Assembly: GCF_021869765.1 (NCBI RefSeq)
Contig: NZ_CP084580.1
Coordinates: forward strand, 4,836,001 to 4,900,000
Direction of reading: 5' to 3'
Length of the DNA: 64,000 bases
Source of the DNA: Chryseobacterium sp. MEBOG06
GTDB lineage: Bacteria; Bacteroidota; Bacteroidia; Flavobacteriales; Weeksellaceae
Shown here: positions 34,653 to 42,901 of the stretch, piece by piece
How the letters are laid out: every line of letters starts with the position of its first letter
Numbering within the stretch: position 1 is the stretch's first letter
Notes under the pieces: model-generated
Database searches by the model: none
Told to the model about the DNA's origin: nothing
The model's input: the letters and a program-made list of their open reading frames with translations, nothing else
Made by a program: the position numbers and the translations under genes

Positions 34653-35774
34653 TTAATAACCACTGTACACAGAATCCCAGTCTTTCATCACGGGATCATA
34701 GCCTGCTTTGCTGATCATGGTTTTAATGGCTTCCACACTTCTTTCATCACTGGTTTCAAACTGCTCCAAAGATTCTTTATCTACGGAATATCCTCCGGGA
34801 TTGGTTTTTGATCCTGCACTCATTGCTGTTGCTCCCAGTGATACAATATTATTCCGGAATACTTCATTTTCTCTTGTGGATATTGATATTTCAAGGTCTT
34901 CATTCCAGATTCTGTAGGCACAGATTAACTGGAGTAAATCTTTATCTTCCATAATAAAATTGGGTTCTATAATTCCTTCTGCAGGCCGCAATCTCGGAAA
35001 GGAAACCGAAAATTTACTTTTCCAGTACTGCTTCTGTAAATAATCAATATGAAGTGCATTGAAAAAACTGTCTACACGCCAATCTTCCAATCCCAGTAAA
35101 ACCCCCAATCCTATTTTATGAATACCCGATTGTCCTATTCTGTCCGGTGTGTCCAGACGAAAATGGAAGTTAGATTTTTTACCTTTCGGATGATATTCTT
35201 TATAGACTTCCTGATGATAGGTTTCCTGATATACCAATACAGAATGTACTCCTTCCTTATGCAGAATCCTGTATTCATCTTCCAGCAAAGGCTGTACTTC
35301 AATGGAAATATTGGAAAAGTGAGGTTTTAATAATCGGACAGCATTTTGAAAATACGGAACTCCAACTATTTTATTGGCTTCTCCACTTACCAGCAGTACA
35401 TGATTAATCCCCTTTGATTTCAGGACTGAAGCTTCAATCATTAACTCCGTATCAGAGAGCGTTTTCCGTTTCAAAGGATTGTCTAAGCTGAATCCGCAAT
35501 AGGTACAGATATTCTGGCATTCATTACTCAGATACAAAGGAGCGTACAGCTGAATAGTCTTTCCAAAGCGTTTTTGAGTAAGAGAACGCGTCATTTTTGC
35601 CATCATCTCCAATTCCCGGGAAGCCGCCGGTGAAAGTAGATTCAGAAAATCATCAATTGTTTTATTCTTTTTCTGAAGACTTTGATAAACGTCTGTTAAG
35701 CTTACCTTATTAAGCCTGTTCTTTACATCACTCCAGTTATATTGTTCAAAAACATCTTTAAAACTGTTCATCAT
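34653..35774 (-). CDS. thiH: 2-iminoacetate synthase (radical SAM)
   Basis: Cleaves tyrosine to dehydroglycine (2-iminoacetate) for the thiazole ring. From the ATG at 35774 (MMNSFKDVFE) it has 373 residues, the usual length; the ATG at 35834 would overlap thiG. The radical SAM CxxxCxxC cluster is C86, C90, C93 (NECQNICTYCGFSLDNP). The C-terminal LRPAEGIIEPN and SAGSKTNPGGY are family traits. The tyrosine route (ThiH, not glycine oxidase ThiO) indicates an anaerobic-type thiazole pathway. Starts seven bases after thiG. Confidence 0.95.
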   Translation of the reverse strand: MMNSFKDVFEQYNWSDVKNRLNKVSLTDVYQSLQKKNKTIDDFLNLLSPAASRELEMMAKMTRSLTQKRFGKTIQLYAPLYLSNECQNICTYCGFSLDNPLKRKTLSDTELMIEASVLKSKGINHVLLVSGEANKIVGVPYFQNAVRLLKPHFSNISIEVQPLLEDEYRILHKEGVHSVLVYQETYHQEVYKEYHPKGKKSNFHFRLDTPDRIGQSGIHKIGLGVLLGLEDWRVDSFFNALHIDYLQKQYWKSKFSVSFPRLRPAEGIIEPNFIMEDKDLLQLICAYRIWNEDLEISISTRENEVFRNNIVSLGATAMSAGSKTNPGGYSVDKESLEQFETSDERSVEAIKTMISKAGYDPVMKDWDSVYSGY

Positions 35775-35781
35775 TTTGGTT

Positions 35782-36558
35782 TTATTCAAATAAAAACGAA
35801 GTAAGCGGGCTTGAAGCTTCTGCATGGTTTGCAATACTCCCTAGTCCCGATTCAAAAGCCCGTCTTCCGGCAATTACACCTTCTTTAAAAGCTACAGCCA
35901 TGTTTAATGGGTTTCCTGCTACAGCAATGGCTGTATTAACAAGAACTGCATCAGCTCCCATTTCCATTGCTTTTGCTGCATCTGACGGGGCACCTATCCC
36001 GGCATCTACTACTACCGGAACATTGCTCTGGCTAATAATAATTTCCAGAAAATCCTGTGTTCTCAGTCCTTTATTCGTTCCTATCGGAGCTCCCAAAGGC
36101 ATTACTACGGCAGTTCCTGCATCCTCAAGGCGTTTGCACAATACCGGGTCTGCATGGATATAGGGCATTACTACAAATCCTAATCTGGCAAGTTCTTCTG
36201 TAGCATAAAGTGTTTCTATAGGATCGGGTAATAAATATTTTGGATCTGGATGAATTTCAAGCTTTACCCAGTTGGTTTCAAGTGCTTCCTGGGCCAGCTG
36301 AGCGGCCAATACAGCTTCTTTAGCTGTTCTAGCCCCTGAAGTATTGGGTAAAAGATGAACGTTTGTAGCTCTCAATGAGTCTAGCAAATCATCTTCTGCA
36401 GACTGTGCGTCAATTCTTTTGAGTGCCATAGTCACCATATCAGTTCCTGAAGCGACGACAGATGAGGTCATATCGTTGAGACTCCCGAATTTACCTGTTC
36501 CTAAAAATAGTCTGGATTCAAAAGTTCTTCCTGCTATTACTAATTTTTGATTGTTCAT
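35782..36558 (-). CDS. thiG: Thiazole synthase
   Basis: Forms the thiazole phosphate ring from 1-deoxyxylulose 5-phosphate, iminoacetate and ThiS-thiocarboxylate. From the ATG at 36558 (MNNQKLVIAGRTFESRLFLG) the protein has 258 residues; another ATG at 36588 would add ten residues. The Schiff-base lysine is K99 in WVKLEIHPDPKYL. The phosphate-binding glycine-rich ends VVDAGIGAPSDAAKAMEMG and SPLTSFLF are present. Located between thiE and thiH in the operon. Confidence 0.95.
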   Translation of the reverse strand: MNNQKLVIAGRTFESRLFLGTGKFGSLNDMTSSVVASGTDMVTMALKRIDAQSAEDDLLDSLRATNVHLLPNTSGARTAKEAVLAAQLAQEALETNWVKLEIHPDPKYLLPDPIETLYATEELARLGFVVMPYIHADPVLCKRLEDAGTAVVMPLGAPIGTNKGLRTQDFLEIIISQSNVPVVVDAGIGAPSDAAKAMEMGADAVLVNTAIAVAGNPLNMAVAFKEGVIAGRRAFESGLGSIANHAEASSPLTSFLFE

Positions 36559-36645
36559 ATACAAATATTTATTTTTTTGTAAAGCCATATCCGGTCGTTA
36601 ATTTCAACTGTTTTTGTTCAGTGAAATACTTCGTCAATAACGATT

Positions 36646-37260
36646 TCATATCATTGCTTTTTTTAAATCATTAATAATGGATGGCTGTCTAGTAATCTCA
36701 CCAGAAATTGAAGCTCCGTAAATTCCGATCTCCTGTAATGGTAAAAGATCATCCAGAGTAACACTGCCAATAGCAAAGATCTTTGGAATCTCCATCGATC
36801 TGTTTTTTAAATAATTAACAATTCCCAGATACCCCTCAAAGCCTAAAACAGGGCTCAGCTTTTCCTTCGTAGCAGTAAATCTCAGGGGCCCCAGACCTAT
36901 ATAATCACAGCGCTCATTAATTCTTTGAAGTATATCAGATATTGTATTGGCTGTTCCGCCAATGAATTTGTTTTCCCCTAAAATAAGTCTTGCTTCTTCT
37001 ACAGAACCATCATTCAACCCCAAATGAACACCATCAGCATCTATATTTTTTACCAGCTGAACATGATCATTAATGATACAAACTGACTTATATTCTGAAC
37101 ATAATTTTTTTGATAATTCACAAAGGCTTATCAATTCATTTTCAGGAGCATTTTTCCATCGTACCTGCACCCATTGTATTCCGTGGTCTAAAGCTTTCCG
37201 GATATTGAATTCCTGTTCCTGTTTTGTGTTTCCCTGCGATATGTATTGTAATTTTTCCAT
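36646..37260 (-). CDS. thiE: Thiamine phosphate synthase
   Basis: Couples the pyrimidine (HMP-PP) and thiazole phosphate to thiamine phosphate. The 204-residue TIM-barrel shows WVQVRWKN, CIINDHVQLVKNIDADGVHL with GLNDGS (the substrate-binding NDxxxLA-type loop), YIGLGPLRFTATK and PKIFAIGSVTLDDLLPLQEI. It is the better ThiE candidate of the two paralogues here because these catalytic-loop motifs are kept. It precedes thiG by about 88 bases. Confidence 0.9.
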   Translation of the reverse strand: MEKLQYISQGNTKQEQEFNIRKALDHGIQWVQVRWKNAPENELISLCELSKKLCSEYKSVCIINDHVQLVKNIDADGVHLGLNDGSVEEARLILGENKFIGGTANTISDILQRINERCDYIGLGPLRFTATKEKLSPVLGFEGYLGIVNYLKNRSMEIPKIFAIGSVTLDDLLPLQEIGIYGASISGEITRQPSIINDLKKAMI

Positions 37261-37284
37261 GTTTATAAAGAATGTTTTCCGAGA

Positions 37285-37872
37285 TTATAAAAGGGCATTT
37301 TTTATGCATTTTTTAAAACTATTTATTGGTTCTTCACTCTCCCAAACTGCCCCTAACAAAGCAACTCCATCCGCTCCGGCGTCCAAAGCCTCCTGAATAT
37401 GGGCAAGATCAATTCCTCCCAGAGCAATCAGTTTTACATCAGGGTTCCTTCTGTGTTTTATACTCTCCAAAACTGTTGAATTTTCACCATATCCTTTTTT
37501 AGAAATACTTGGAAAGAACGGGCTTATGAAAGCATATTCCCATTCTTTTTCCAAAGCATTGTAGGTGGTAATATCATGCACAGAAGTTGAGATGACATTT
37601 TCCTCTGTAAAAGGCCTTTGTTTTTCTTCAAGCCTGTCTATTTCTCTAAAATGAAATCTCGAAATCCCAAAATCTCTGCCCAGATCATAATGGGTATGGA
37701 GAACCAGCTGAGGATAAAATAAAGCATCAATCTTATTGAGATAGCCGATCATCTCCTGTAGAGCCATTTGAGGTTTTCTGATATGGAGCAGATCTAGCCC
37801 TTCCTGAAACATCTGGTTAACAGTGTCTATTTCATTTCGAACCTTCAGTTCAGGAGTGATAACAAGGATCAT
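37285..37872 (-). CDS. ThiE/TenI-like protein
   Basis: A second TIM-barrel protein of the ThiE family, 195 residues. The N-terminal LLHIRKPQM and C-terminal LIALGGIDLAHIQEALDAGA with DGVALLGAVW are family-like, and the middle SPFFPSISKKGYG stands for the ThiE GPIFPTxTK loop. The NDxxxLA loop is replaced (HTHYDLGRDFGISRFHFREI), as in TenI, the thiazole tautomerase. Pairs of ThiE and TenI-like genes are usual in Bacteroidota thi operons. Its start overlaps the end of thiC by four bases. Confidence 0.85.
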   Translation of the reverse strand: MILVITPELKVRNEIDTVNQMFQEGLDLLHIRKPQMALQEMIGYLNKIDALFYPQLVLHTHYDLGRDFGISRFHFREIDRLEEKQRPFTEENVISTSVHDITTYNALEKEWEYAFISPFFPSISKKGYGENSTVLESIKHRRNPDVKLIALGGIDLAHIQEALDAGADGVALLGAVWESEEPINSFKKCIKNALL

Positions 37873-39680
37873 ATATAGATTTCTTTTCCTTTTTCAATAA
37901 ATTCCTGTGATTTATCCAGCATTCCTTTTTCTGCAGACTCCCTGATCTCCTGAGTAATTTTCATGGAACAGAATTTCGGTCCGCACATAGAACAAAAATG
38001 GGCAATTTTAGCCCCATCAGCGGGAAGAGTTTCATCATGATAGGATCTTGCTGTTTCCGGGTCTAATGAAAGATTAAACTGATCTTCCCATCTGAATTCA
38101 AATCTGGCTTTACTTAGGGCATTATCTCTGTATTGCGCTCCAGGATGTCCTTTCGCCAAATCTGCAGCGTGTGCAGCCAGTTTATACGTGATCACTCCAA
38201 CTTTTACGTCATCTCTGTTTGGAAGTCCTAAATGTTCTTTCGGTGTTACATAGCAAAGCATGGCACAACCAAACCATCCGATCATTGCAGCTCCAATTCC
38301 GGAAGTGATATGATCATAACCGGGGGCAATATCTGTAGTTAGAGGTCCTAGGGTATAGAATGGAGCTTCATGGCATTCTTCAAGCTGTTTCTCCATGTTT
38401 TCTTTAATCATATGCATAGGAACGTGTCCGGGACCTTCAATCATTACCTGTATATTGTGTTTCCATGCAATTTTTGTCAGTTCACCTAAAGTTTCCAGTT
38501 CTGCAAACTGAGCTGCATCATTGGCATCAGCAATAGAACCGGGACGCAGACCATCTCCCAGAGAGAAGGCAACATCATATTTTTTCATAATCTCACAGAT
38601 CTCTTCAAAATGAGTATACAGGAAACTTTCTTTATGATGGTATAAGCACCATTTTGCCATAATAGATCCGCCTCTGGACACAATTCCTGTTACTCTATTG
38701 GCTGTCAAATGGATATAACGTAATAAAACTCCTGCATGAATCGTAAAATAAGAAACCCCTTGTTCAGCCTGCTCAATCAGAGTATCCCTAAAAACTTCCC
38801 ATGTCAGATCCTCTGGTACTCCTTTCACTTTTTCCAGAGCCTGATAAATTGGAACGGTACCAATTGGAACCGGACTGTTTCTGATAATCCATTCTCTTGT
38901 CTCGTGGATATTCTTCCCTGTTGAAAGATCCATAATGGTATCAGCTCCCCATCGGCAAGCCCAAACTGCTTTTTCAACTTCCTCTTCGATACTTGATGAA
39001 ACGGCACTGTTCCCGATATTAGCATTAATTTTCACCAAGAAATTTCTTCCGATGATCATCGGCTCACTTTCCGGGTGATTGATATTATTAGGAATAATAG
39101 CTCTTCCGGCAGCGATCTCATCTCTTACAAACTCCGGTGTAATCTTAGTTTTCGGTGTATTGGCTCCAAAGCTGTTTCCGGCATGCTGAAAAGCCATTTC
39201 TTTTGAAACAGATTCCAGCTGTTCTATTCTTTGGTTTTCCCTGATGGCAACATATTCCATTTCAGGAGTGATAATTCCCTGTTTTGCATAATACAGCTGG
39301 GTAAGTTGTTTTCCTTCCTCAGCCACCTTAGGCTGATGATCATATGCAAAACGTAATTCATCAAGACGAGGATCCGCCAGACGGGCTTTCCCGTATTCTG
39401 ATGTAATTCCTTCCAGGATACTGACATCTTTTCTGTCCAGGATCCATTGCTCCCTTATTCTCGGAAGTCCCTTCTGAATATCAATTTCTGCGGTTTCATC
39501 GGTATAGGGGCCTGACGTATCATAAACAGTTACCGGAGCATTATGTTCAAAGCCTCCATTAGTAAGTTTGGTGGGACTAAGCTGTATTTCACGCATTGCT
39601 ACACTGATAGGATGTATTTTCCCTTCAACATAGATTTTCTTTGAGTTCGGAAATGGCGAACACGTAATTGAATGAGCCAT
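37869..39680 (-). CDS. thiC: Phosphomethylpyrimidine synthase
   Basis: Rearranges aminoimidazole ribotide to the HMP-phosphate pyrimidine of thiamin, using a radical SAM mechanism. The 603-residue protein has GTVPIYQALEKV, MAKWCLYHHKESFLYTHFEE, CEIMKKYDVAFSLGDGLRPG and the C-terminal cluster C563-x2-C566-x4-C571 (CSMCGPKFCSMKI), which is the unique ThiC 4Fe-4S motif. Second gene of the operon, 24 bases after thiS; overlaps the TenI-like gene by four bases. Confidence 0.97.
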   Translation of the reverse strand: MAHSITCSPFPNSKKIYVEGKIHPISVAMREIQLSPTKLTNGGFEHNAPVTVYDTSGPYTDETAEIDIQKGLPRIREQWILDRKDVSILEGITSEYGKARLADPRLDELRFAYDHQPKVAEEGKQLTQLYYAKQGIITPEMEYVAIRENQRIEQLESVSKEMAFQHAGNSFGANTPKTKITPEFVRDEIAAGRAIIPNNINHPESEPMIIGRNFLVKINANIGNSAVSSSIEEEVEKAVWACRWGADTIMDLSTGKNIHETREWIIRNSPVPIGTVPIYQALEKVKGVPEDLTWEVFRDTLIEQAEQGVSYFTIHAGVLLRYIHLTANRVTGIVSRGGSIMAKWCLYHHKESFLYTHFEEICEIMKKYDVAFSLGDGLRPGSIADANDAAQFAELETLGELTKIAWKHNIQVMIEGPGHVPMHMIKENMEKQLEECHEAPFYTLGPLTTDIAPGYDHITSGIGAAMIGWFGCAMLCYVTPKEHLGLPNRDDVKVGVITYKLAAHAADLAKGHPGAQYRDNALSKARFEFRWEDQFNLSLDPETARSYHDETLPADGAKIAHFCSMCGPKFCSMKITQEIRESAEKGMLDKSQEFIEKGKEIYI

Positions 39681-39704
39681 AAGTATTGGTATTAAATATG
39701 AGAA

Positions 39705-39911
39705 TTAACCGCCTTGAGTGGCAGTAATGATTAAAACTGAATCTCTGTCATTAAGGATGGTTTCTGCCCAGGCGGACAGCGGAATAATACGGTTGTTGAG
39801 CGCTACAGCAATACCCTTTTTCTTTCCGGGTAATTCAATAGCCAGTAAAGCTTCCAGATTTTCGGGAAGTATATCAAATGTTTTTCGGGTGTGGTTGATT
39901 ATAAGTTCCAT
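39705..39911 (-). CDS. thiS: Sulfur carrier protein ThiS
   Basis: This 68-residue ubiquitin-fold protein carries the sulfur as a C-terminal thiocarboxylate. It ends in LIITATQGG, the required terminal Gly-Gly. The MELIINHTRKTFDI strand and VALNNRIIPLSAWAETILND match the family. First gene of the thi operon, downstream of the TPP riboswitch. Confidence 0.93.
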   Translation of the reverse strand: MELIINHTRKTFDILPENLEALLAIELPGKKKGIAVALNNRIIPLSAWAETILNDRDSVLIITATQGG

Positions 39912-39983
39912 TCCTAATTATTTAAATACACTTTAGGAATGGCCATTATTGTACAATAGAATGTACAGCAAAAGTCATCAGCT

Positions 39984-40057
39984 TTTCCCTACGCTGGTAT
40001 GATCCAGATCAGGTTCAAAGGGTAAAATCTCAGTCTGTTGATAACAGACACCCCTAA
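39984..40057 (-). ncRNA. TPP riboswitch of the thi operon
   Basis: On the minus strand: TAGGGGTGTCTG, ACTGAGATTTTACCC, GAACCTGATCTGGATCATACC, AGCGTAGGGA, the full TPP aptamer consensus. It ends about 70 bases before the thiS ATG, and controls the operon thiS-thiC-tenI-like-thiE-thiG-thiH-thiF. A promoter-like element lies directly upstream. Confidence 0.96.
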
Positions 40058-40066
40058 AGTCTGGGA

Positions 40067-40096
40067 CGAAGTTAGTTATTTTTTAAGAATGCACAA
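40067..40096 (-). promoter_or_regulatory. Candidate promoter of the thi operon
   Basis: On the minus strand TTG (40096-40094), 19 bases, TAACTTCG (40074-40067). The -7 element has one deviation from TAnnTTTG. It lies 10 bases upstream of the riboswitch, as expected for its promoter. Confidence 0.45.
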
Positions 40097-40112
40097 AATT
40101 GAATTTACATTC

Positions 40113-40144
40113 AGTAAAAAACCATCCCGTAATTGAGATGGTTT
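40113..40144 (-). terminator. Terminator of the pseudouridine synthase gene
   Basis: On the minus strand AAACCATC, 10-base loop and GATGGTTT followed by further T. It sits about 66 bases past the stop at 40210 and isolates the thi promoter from upstream transcription. Confidence 0.75.
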
Positions 40145-40209
40145 AGTATTCTAGCCGCTGAATACATAAGAGTTTGATCAGCGTATCTTAGGGGGATAAA
40201 GTAATCGTT

Positions 40210-40887
40210 TTAATTTTCACAGGCTCTCCAAATAGCATCATTTTGCGGAACGGGAGCTGTAATTTCAATTTTTTCTTTAGTGACCGGATGAATAAACTCC
40301 AGTTTTCTTGCATGAAGATTAATTCCTCCATCAGGGTTGGAACGTGGAGAGCCATATTTTAAGTCTCCTTTTATTGGAACTCCGGTTTTTGATAGCTGAG
40401 CCCTGATCTGATGATGTCTTCCGGTTTCAAGATCAATTTCCAGCAGCAGATAATTATCTAATGTCTTAATAACATTATAGGTTAAAATCGCTTCTTTTGC
40501 TCCTTCTGTAACTTTAGTGAAAACAATGGCTTTATTATTCTTTTCATTTTTCTTTAAATAATGAACCAGCCTTTGGGTCTGTGGAATGATTTCTTTTGCC
40601 ACCACTGCCCAATATGTTTTCTTGATCTCCCGGTTTTTTACCATCTGAGTAAGACGGGAAAGAGCCTTGGAAGTTTTAGCATAAATGACCAATCCCGAAG
40701 TTGGGCGGTCTATACGATGAACTAAACCGAGAAAAACATTTCCCGGCTTAGCATCTCTTATTTTTATAAAATTCTTTATAGATTCTAATAGTGATTCATC
40801 ACCGGTTTTATCACCTTGTACAAGCTGTCCGACTTTTTTATTAATCACCAGAAGATGGTTATCTTCATATATAATCTGCTCCTTCAT
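40210..40887 (-). CDS. RluA-family pseudouridine synthase
   Basis: Converts uridine to pseudouridine in rRNA or tRNA. The 225-residue protein carries the RluA catalytic motif HRIDRPTSGLVIYAKTSKAL (catalytic Asp) and the LETGRHHQIRAQLSKTGVPI motif. No N-terminal S4 domain is present, which groups it with short RluA-type enzymes. The target base cannot be inferred. Start ATG 12 bases from the small membrane protein gene upstream, same strand. Confidence 0.9.
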   Translation of the reverse strand: MKEQIIYEDNHLLVINKKVGQLVQGDKTGDESLLESIKNFIKIRDAKPGNVFLGLVHRIDRPTSGLVIYAKTSKALSRLTQMVKNREIKKTYWAVVAKEIIPQTQRLVHYLKKNEKNNKAIVFTKVTEGAKEAILTYNVIKTLDNYLLLEIDLETGRHHQIRAQLSKTGVPIKGDLKYGSPRSNPDGGINLHARKLEFIHPVTKEKIEITAPVPQNDAIWRACEN

Positions 40888-40898
40888 AACTCTTCAGT

Positions 40899-41216
40899 CT
40901 ATCTTCTTCTATTTGAAAGTGACAGGATAATCCCTCCCAGAAGGCCAATTGTTTTAACGGCTGAAAGTTTTGAATCTTCAGGTATAAATGCTCCCAATAC
41001 ACAAATAGCTGCTGCTGCATACATGGCATACACAAAGTTTTTATTGGTAAGCAGCGGAGCCTGAATAAAGAAACTGGCGCCTATGAGAACGTAAAAAATT
41101 TTTCTTGAAAGTAAATGATTGATTTCCGGAGAAAATAAATTAAACCAGCCTACAGCAAGACAGATCAATGCTAATATGGATAATATTCCCTGGATAGATT
41201 GTTGTTGGTTTTGCAT
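40899..41216 (-). CDS. Small integral membrane protein, 105 residues
   Basis: Four hydrophobic segments are visible (about 9-27, 36-53, 61-78, 85-101), with short loops. No motif was recognised. It sits six bases after panB and 12 bases before the pseudouridine synthase gene on the same strand, so it is probably expressed from the panB transcript. Confidence 0.75.
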   Translation of the reverse strand: MQNQQQSIQGILSILALICLAVGWFNLFSPEINHLLSRKIFYVLIGASFFIQAPLLTNKNFVYAMYAAAAICVLGAFIPEDSKLSAVKTIGLLGGIILSLSNRRR

Positions 41217-41221
41217 GTGGA

Positions 41222-42037
41222 TTAATAACTTTCGTTTTCATTAGGAAATTCTACACTCTTCACATCTTTTACATATTGAGCAACAGCTCCTGTAATTTCT
41301 GTGTAAAGGTCAAGGTATCTTCTTAAAAATTTGGGACTGAAACCTTTGTTCATCCCTACCATATCATGATACACCAAAACCTGACCGTCACAATCTGCAC
41401 CTGCACCAATACCGATCGTAGGAATAGAAATGCTTTCTGTTACTCTTTTAGCTAATTCAGCAGGAATCTTCTCTAAAACCACAGAAAAACAGCCTAGTTC
41501 TTCCAAAAGCTGTGCATCAGCAATCAATTTTTCTGCTTCAGCTTCTTCTTTTGCTCTTACCTTATAAGTTCCGAATTTATAAATAGACTGTGGAGTTAAC
41601 CCCAAATGTCCCATTACCGGAATACCTGCATTGATAATTTTCTTGATTGATTTGGAAATTTCTTTACCTCCTTCAATCTTTACCGCATGAGCTCCCCCTT
41701 CTTTCATCATTCTTACGGCAGATTCAAGCGCTTTTTCGGGATTACTCTGATAAGTTCCGAAAGGTAAGTCTGCTACTACTAAGGCTCTGTCGGTTCCCCT
41801 TACCACACTTTGAGCATGATAAATCATTTGATCCAGCGTAATAGGTAATGTAGTTTCAAAACCAGCCATTACATTCGCTGCAGAGTCTCCAATCAAAATT
41901 GCGTCTACTCCACCTGCATCTACCATCTTAGCTGTGGTAAAATCATAGGCGGTAAGCATTGTGATTTTTTCCTTGTCGAATTTCATTTTACGCAAGGTTT
42001 CAGTCGTAACTTTTTTAATTTCAGAGTGAACAGACAT
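41222..42037 (-). CDS. panB: 3-methyl-2-oxobutanoate hydroxymethyltransferase
   Basis: First step of pantothenate synthesis: transfers a hydroxymethyl group to 2-oxoisovalerate. The 271-residue protein shows TAYDFTTAKMVDAGGVDAIL, IGDSAANVMAGFETTLPITL, MGHLGLTPQSIYKFGTYKVR and the ending VLVYHDMVGM, all family motifs. Length is the usual 260-280. A terminator separates it from the upstream CRP-like gene. No other pan genes are in the window. Confidence 0.96.
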   Translation of the reverse strand: MSVHSEIKKVTTETLRKMKFDKEKITMLTAYDFTTAKMVDAGGVDAILIGDSAANVMAGFETTLPITLDQMIYHAQSVVRGTDRALVVADLPFGTYQSNPEKALESAVRMMKEGGAHAVKIEGGKEISKSIKKIINAGIPVMGHLGLTPQSIYKFGTYKVRAKEEAEAEKLIADAQLLEELGCFSVVLEKIPAELAKRVTESISIPTIGIGAGADCDGQVLVYHDMVGMNKGFSPKFLRRYLDLYTEITGAVAQYVKDVKSVEFPNENESY

Positions 42038-42056
42038 AATTTATCTATTTTTAAAA

Positions 42057-42083
42057 GTTAAAAAGTCGGCCTATAGCCGACTT
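42057..42083 (-). terminator. Terminator of the CRP-like regulator gene
   Basis: On the minus strand AAGTCGGC, a five-base loop and GCCGACTT followed by TTT. It lies 17 bases past the regulator stop and before panB. Confidence 0.88.
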
Positions 42084-42099
42084 AAGTTTTGTATGATTT

Positions 42100-42813
42100 T
42101 TATAAAACTACGTGACCGAGTTTCATTAGTTTATCGTGATTCAGAATTTTGATGTTTCTTCCATCTACTTCGATGAGGCTATCCTGCTTGAACTCCGAGA
42201 TCAAACGGATGGCACTTTCTGTAGCTGTACCAATGATGTTTGCGATCTCTTCTCTTGTCAATGAGATTTTGATAAATCCTTCAGGATCAACTCCGAGCTT
42301 CTGCTCCAGAAGCAACAGAATTTCAGCCAGCCTTTCCCGTACAGTTTTCTGCGCCAGAAAAGTGATAGTATTGGAAGATTCTCCTAATTCGTATGAAATT
42401 TTTTGAAGCATTACGAAAGACAGTTGTGGATCTATCTCCAAAAGATACATGAATATATCTGCGGGTAAGAAAACACATTCTATATCTGTCATTGCTTCTG
42501 CTTTGGCTTGGAAATTTTCCCCGCAAAGCAAAGAACGATAGCCGATGATATCCCCTTCTTTGATAAATCTTAAAATCTGATCTTTCCCGAAGGCACCTGA
42601 TTTCGAAAGTTTAGCGGCTCCTTTTTCAAGAACAAACACTCCTTTCGGAGTTTCTCCATCCTCAAAAATAGTATCGTGTTTCTGAAAACTCAATCTTTTT
42701 TTACCGTTAATATACTTCTCAAAATCTGTGCTGGAAAGTCTTTCCTTAAATGATTTATCATTAAAAACTTTGGCGAACCTCTCTTCAATTGCTATCTGTT
42801 GTTCCTGCGGCAT
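42100..42813 (-). CDS. Crp/Fnr-family transcription regulator
   Basis: The 237-residue protein has a cyclic-nucleotide-binding-fold domain (about 30-150: FEDGETPKGVFVLEKGAAKL, IKEGDIIGYRSLLCGENF) and a C-terminal helix-turn-helix (LTREEIANIIGTATESAIRL). The FNR-type N-terminal cysteine cluster is absent, so it is not an oxygen sensor of FNR kind. It is divergent from the cbb3 oxidase cluster with 88 bases between, suggesting control of that cluster, which is inference. Has its own promoter and terminator. Confidence 0.92.
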   Translation of the reverse strand: MPQEQQIAIEERFAKVFNDKSFKERLSSTDFEKYINGKKRLSFQKHDTIFEDGETPKGVFVLEKGAAKLSKSGAFGKDQILRFIKEGDIIGYRSLLCGENFQAKAEAMTDIECVFLPADIFMYLLEIDPQLSFVMLQKISYELGESSNTITFLAQKTVRERLAEILLLLEQKLGVDPEGFIKISLTREEIANIIGTATESAIRLISEFKQDSLIEVDGRNIKILNHDKLMKLGHVVL

Positions 42814-42831
42814 TTTATATGATATTTATCA

Positions 42832-42862
42832 CAAAAATAGAACTTTTTAACACGATAAACAA
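42832..42862 (-). promoter_or_regulatory. Probable promoter of the Crp/Fnr-family gene
   Basis: On the minus strand TTG (42862-42860), 20 bases, TATTTTTG (42839-42832), matching the Flavobacteriia consensus. The -7 element lies 19 bases before the ATG. Confidence 0.6.
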
Positions 42863-42901
42863 AAAAATTTGTTATAATTTTGTAGTTCAATATTTTATGG
42901 G